Below, one piece after another: positions 8,881 to 10,327 of a DNA stretch of 10,327 bases. Position numbers and translations under genes: made by a program. The stretch spans positions 31,619 through 41,945 of the forward strand of contig JAENRP010000364.1 in the NCBI GenBank assembly GCA_024741835.1, read 5' to 3'. The notes below the pieces were generated by a model that did no database searches, had not been told where the DNA came from, and saw only the letters and a program-made list of their open reading frames with translations. Numbering within the stretch: the first letter of the stretch is position 1; every line of letters begins with the position of its first letter. This DNA is from Diplocarpon mali. Lineage: Eukaryota > Ascomycota > Leotiomycetes > Helotiales > Drepanopezizaceae.

Positions 8881-9660
8881 CTTACTCTTTATACCTACGG
8901 GCTAGGACTTTAGGCTAATATAGGAATAGTAGACGCTTTTAAAGATATAAATATAGTCTAAGCTTAGTTTCTATTTGAAATATGCCTTATATAGTGATAT
9001 TTAAGTACTATTAACTATTAGTCTACTACCTATTCTATTTTATAAGTATATATCTACCTTAATTGCAAGGTCTTAGAATTCTAATAGCAAGTTAGCATTT
9101 TATAATAGAGCGCAATAGTTAGTCTCTTTTTGCTAAATGCTTTACTTAATAATACTATTCTAATAGAAACCTTTATATATTATAATTAGTTTATAATAAA
9201 CTCCTTATTTTACCTATTTGTTAAGCTTTACCTTAATCTTTAATATATTATAAGACCTAATAGCTATTAGCTTTAACTAGGTCTAGCGTTCCTTTATCAC
9301 TTTCTAAGTTTTTAGCTTTTCTATAAGCTTAGATTTAGTCTTAGCGCAAATAGTCTATATCTATTAAATAAAATTATCTACTATTTAAGAAAACTAATTA
9401 TTTCCTTTGATTAAAGTTATAAATAGTTTAATAGTATTAATAGATATTAGCGCTAATATTAAATCTTTTTATAGATTAAGCTTAATTTATATCTGATTTT
9501 AAAGTTTTATTAACTTGCAAATTTAGTATACTAAGCGATTCTTTAATACTTAAATCTTCTATTTTAAGGTTAAGACCTTATATAAGCCCTTTAATTTCTT
9601 TAGCTTTAAATATGCGAATCTTCTATATATTAGCTAATACCTTAATAGGCTTTCGGCTTT
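8881..9660 (-). pseudogene. copia GAG-pre-integrase and integrase domains (relic)
   Basis: From 9660 leftward the frame gives a pre-integrase-like segment: Y-R-R-F-A-Y-L-x-L-K-K-L-K-G-L, then an I-C-K-L-x-K-L-Q remnant of the H-C/C-C zinc motif. Next comes the integrase core with I-V-D-N-F where the family has its D-D-Y/F segment, K-T-K-S around 9330, and K-G-F-Y-Q-N-S-I where copia has the PQQNG(V)xER(S)-like signature. The C-terminal part includes Y-L-x-N-R-I, I-S-L-Y-K-A-Y, L-S-L-D-Y-I and S-L-K-S followed by P-x-G. These match the NRLPT, TPYEAWxGxKPSL and HLRVFG blocks of copia integrases. Trp and Gln positions are stops. The role would be insertion of the cDNA into the genome. Boundaries are approximate. 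Confidence 0.85.
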
Positions 9661-9751
9661 TAATAGCTTTAATAGCCTATTATTAGTCGATACTTTGTTA
9701 TTAGGAGCTAGAAAGGACTAATAATAGCAGTTTGAGGTTTTACTATTTTAT

Positions 9752-10221
9752 AATTGCAAGCTTAGCTTAAGAGTCGTTTTTAATAAAACCGCAAGATCTA
9801 CTTGCAGTCTTGGCTTAAGAGTCGATTTCCTAGAAATAGCAAGATCTATTCGCAGTCTTAGCTTAGGAGTTATCTTTAACGAATTTGCGAATTTCACTTG
9901 CGGTCTTAGCCTAAGAGTTATTTCTGCGAATTTTACTTGCGATCTTAGCTTAAGAATTATTATTAGCGAATTTGCAAAATCCACTTGCGATCTTAGCTTA
10001 AGAATTATTTCTATTAAATTCACTTATGATCTTAGCTTAAGAGTTATCTTTAAAAATACTTTATAATCTATTTATAATCTTAGCTTAAAAGTCATTTTAA
10101 TGAATTTTACTTATAATCCTAGCTTAAGAGTCTATTTATTCTCCTTATTCTTACTTAATTGTATTAGGATAAAGAGTGCACTTTCCTTAAAGGAATCTAC
10201 TTATAAGTCCGGCTTAGGAGT
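9752..10221 (-). repeat. In-frame array of ten 23-bp palindrome-family units in the copia polyprotein
   Basis: Ten related 23-mers start at 9752, 9800, 9848, 9896, 9935, 9983, 10022, 10070, 10109 and 10199. Successive steps are 48, 48, 48, 39, 48, 39, 48, 39 and 90 bases, all multiples of three, and all are in the copia pol frame. On the minus strand each encodes a variant of T-L-K-P-R-L-Q-V followed by D/K/N-(F/L)-(A/I), so this is a protein repeat domain just N-terminal to the pre-integrase segment. Units here are less palindromic than the dispersed copies: the centre reads GTCTTGGC or GATCTTAGC instead of GGCCGGGC. The stretch 9748-10023 stays open for 91 codons. Function unknown. Confidence 0.85.
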
Positions 10222-10327
10222 CAATTTCTATAATATTACCTTTAAGATAATATAAAGTCTATCTTTGATTTTAGCTTTAAAGATCACTTTATAATTATTA
10301 TTTATAAATTATATAAATTAATTATTA
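10222..10327 (-). pseudogene. Upstream continuation of the copia polyprotein to the window edge
   Basis: The polyprotein frame continues to the edge with stops of TAA/TAG type only, and Lys/Ile/Asn-rich content. No protease D-(S/T)-G motif or zinc knuckle is visible in this short piece, so I cannot tell whether it belongs to gag or to the protease-integrase spacer. Confidence 0.4.

Larger units (their letters stand above)
6673..10327 (-). mobile_element. Ty1/copia LTR retrotransposon relic, 5' part beyond window
   Basis: Integrase precedes reverse transcriptase and RNase H, the order that defines Ty1/copia elements. All domains share one minus-strand frame from the right edge to the TAG at 6675-6673, so 3.65 kb carries no net frameshift despite dozens of RIP stop codons. 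Gag, the protease motif, the primer binding site and the 5' LTR are not visible and would lie to the right. The 3' LTR would be expected left of 6673, but with no second LTR to compare it cannot be delimited. The element cannot be autonomous: conserved Gln and Trp positions are stops, for example the Trp of K-W-V-F before the reverse transcriptase core. The last coding residues read D-I-L-G-L, where copia RNase H normally ends, so the TAG there may be a true stop or a mutated Gln codon. Confidence 0.95.

Noticed and set aside
8893..8915. A further palindrome-like 23-mer
   Set aside because: The minus frame here is ordinary copia integrase coding (S-L-K-S, then P-V-G-I), and the right arm does not match the repeat consensus.
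9752..10221. CRISPR-like array
   Set aside because: Spacings are short, vary by codon multiples, and both repeats and intervals are translated in the copia frame; the context is eukaryotic.
1..10327. AT-rich mitochondrial DNA, with the GC palindromes as mitochondrial GC clusters
   Set aside because: Copia pol, the RIP-type mutation pattern and the absence of mitochondrial genes or tRNAs point to nuclear repeats.

Overview
The window looks like a nuclear, repeat-silenced block from a filamentous ascomycete. It is very AT-rich and full of TpA. CpA and TpG are scarce almost everywhere, which is the footprint of repeat-induced point mutation (RIP, C to T in CpA). Reading frames can still be followed for kilobases, but they are broken by TAA/TAG codons where glutamine or tryptophan is expected. 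No intact gene and no RNA gene was found. The open plus-strand stretches are shadows of minus-strand relics.

Three degenerate coding units lie head to tail on the minus strand. From right to left: (1) a Ty1/copia retrotransposon polyprotein, cut by the right window edge (10327 to about 6673), with a repeat-rich N-terminal part, a GAG-pre-integrase-like segment, integrase, reverse transcriptase (Y-I-D-D) and RNase H, all in one frame; (2) copy 2 of a large protein I cannot name (about 6299 to 4140), lacking the N-terminal part present in copy 1; (3) copy 1 of that protein (3569 to 105), 1154 codons from ATG to TGA in one frame. Copies 1 and 2 are clearly homologous: collinear motifs with nearly equal spacing and similar C-termini just before a TGA. 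Between them lies a purine-rich stretch of about 0.5 kb with much less RIP damage, just upstream of the copy 1 ATG.

The most unusual signal is a 23-bp, GC-rich, imperfectly palindromic repeat (core near AGGCCSGGCCT) found 20 times. Six copies lie inside the two unknown ORFs, ten form an array inside the copia polyprotein, three sit in a 62-65 bp minisatellite next to the copia 3' end, and one lies downstream of copy 1. All 16 copies within coding frames are read in the same phase and give T-x-x-P-x-L-(Q/R)-V or a close variant, although the two host protein families look unrelated. Because the core is palindromic, both strands can encode a similar R-P-G-L peptide. This resembles an in-frame palindromic insertion element, analogous in concept to the Rickettsia palindromic elements. 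A shared, duplicated protein repeat is the main alternative.
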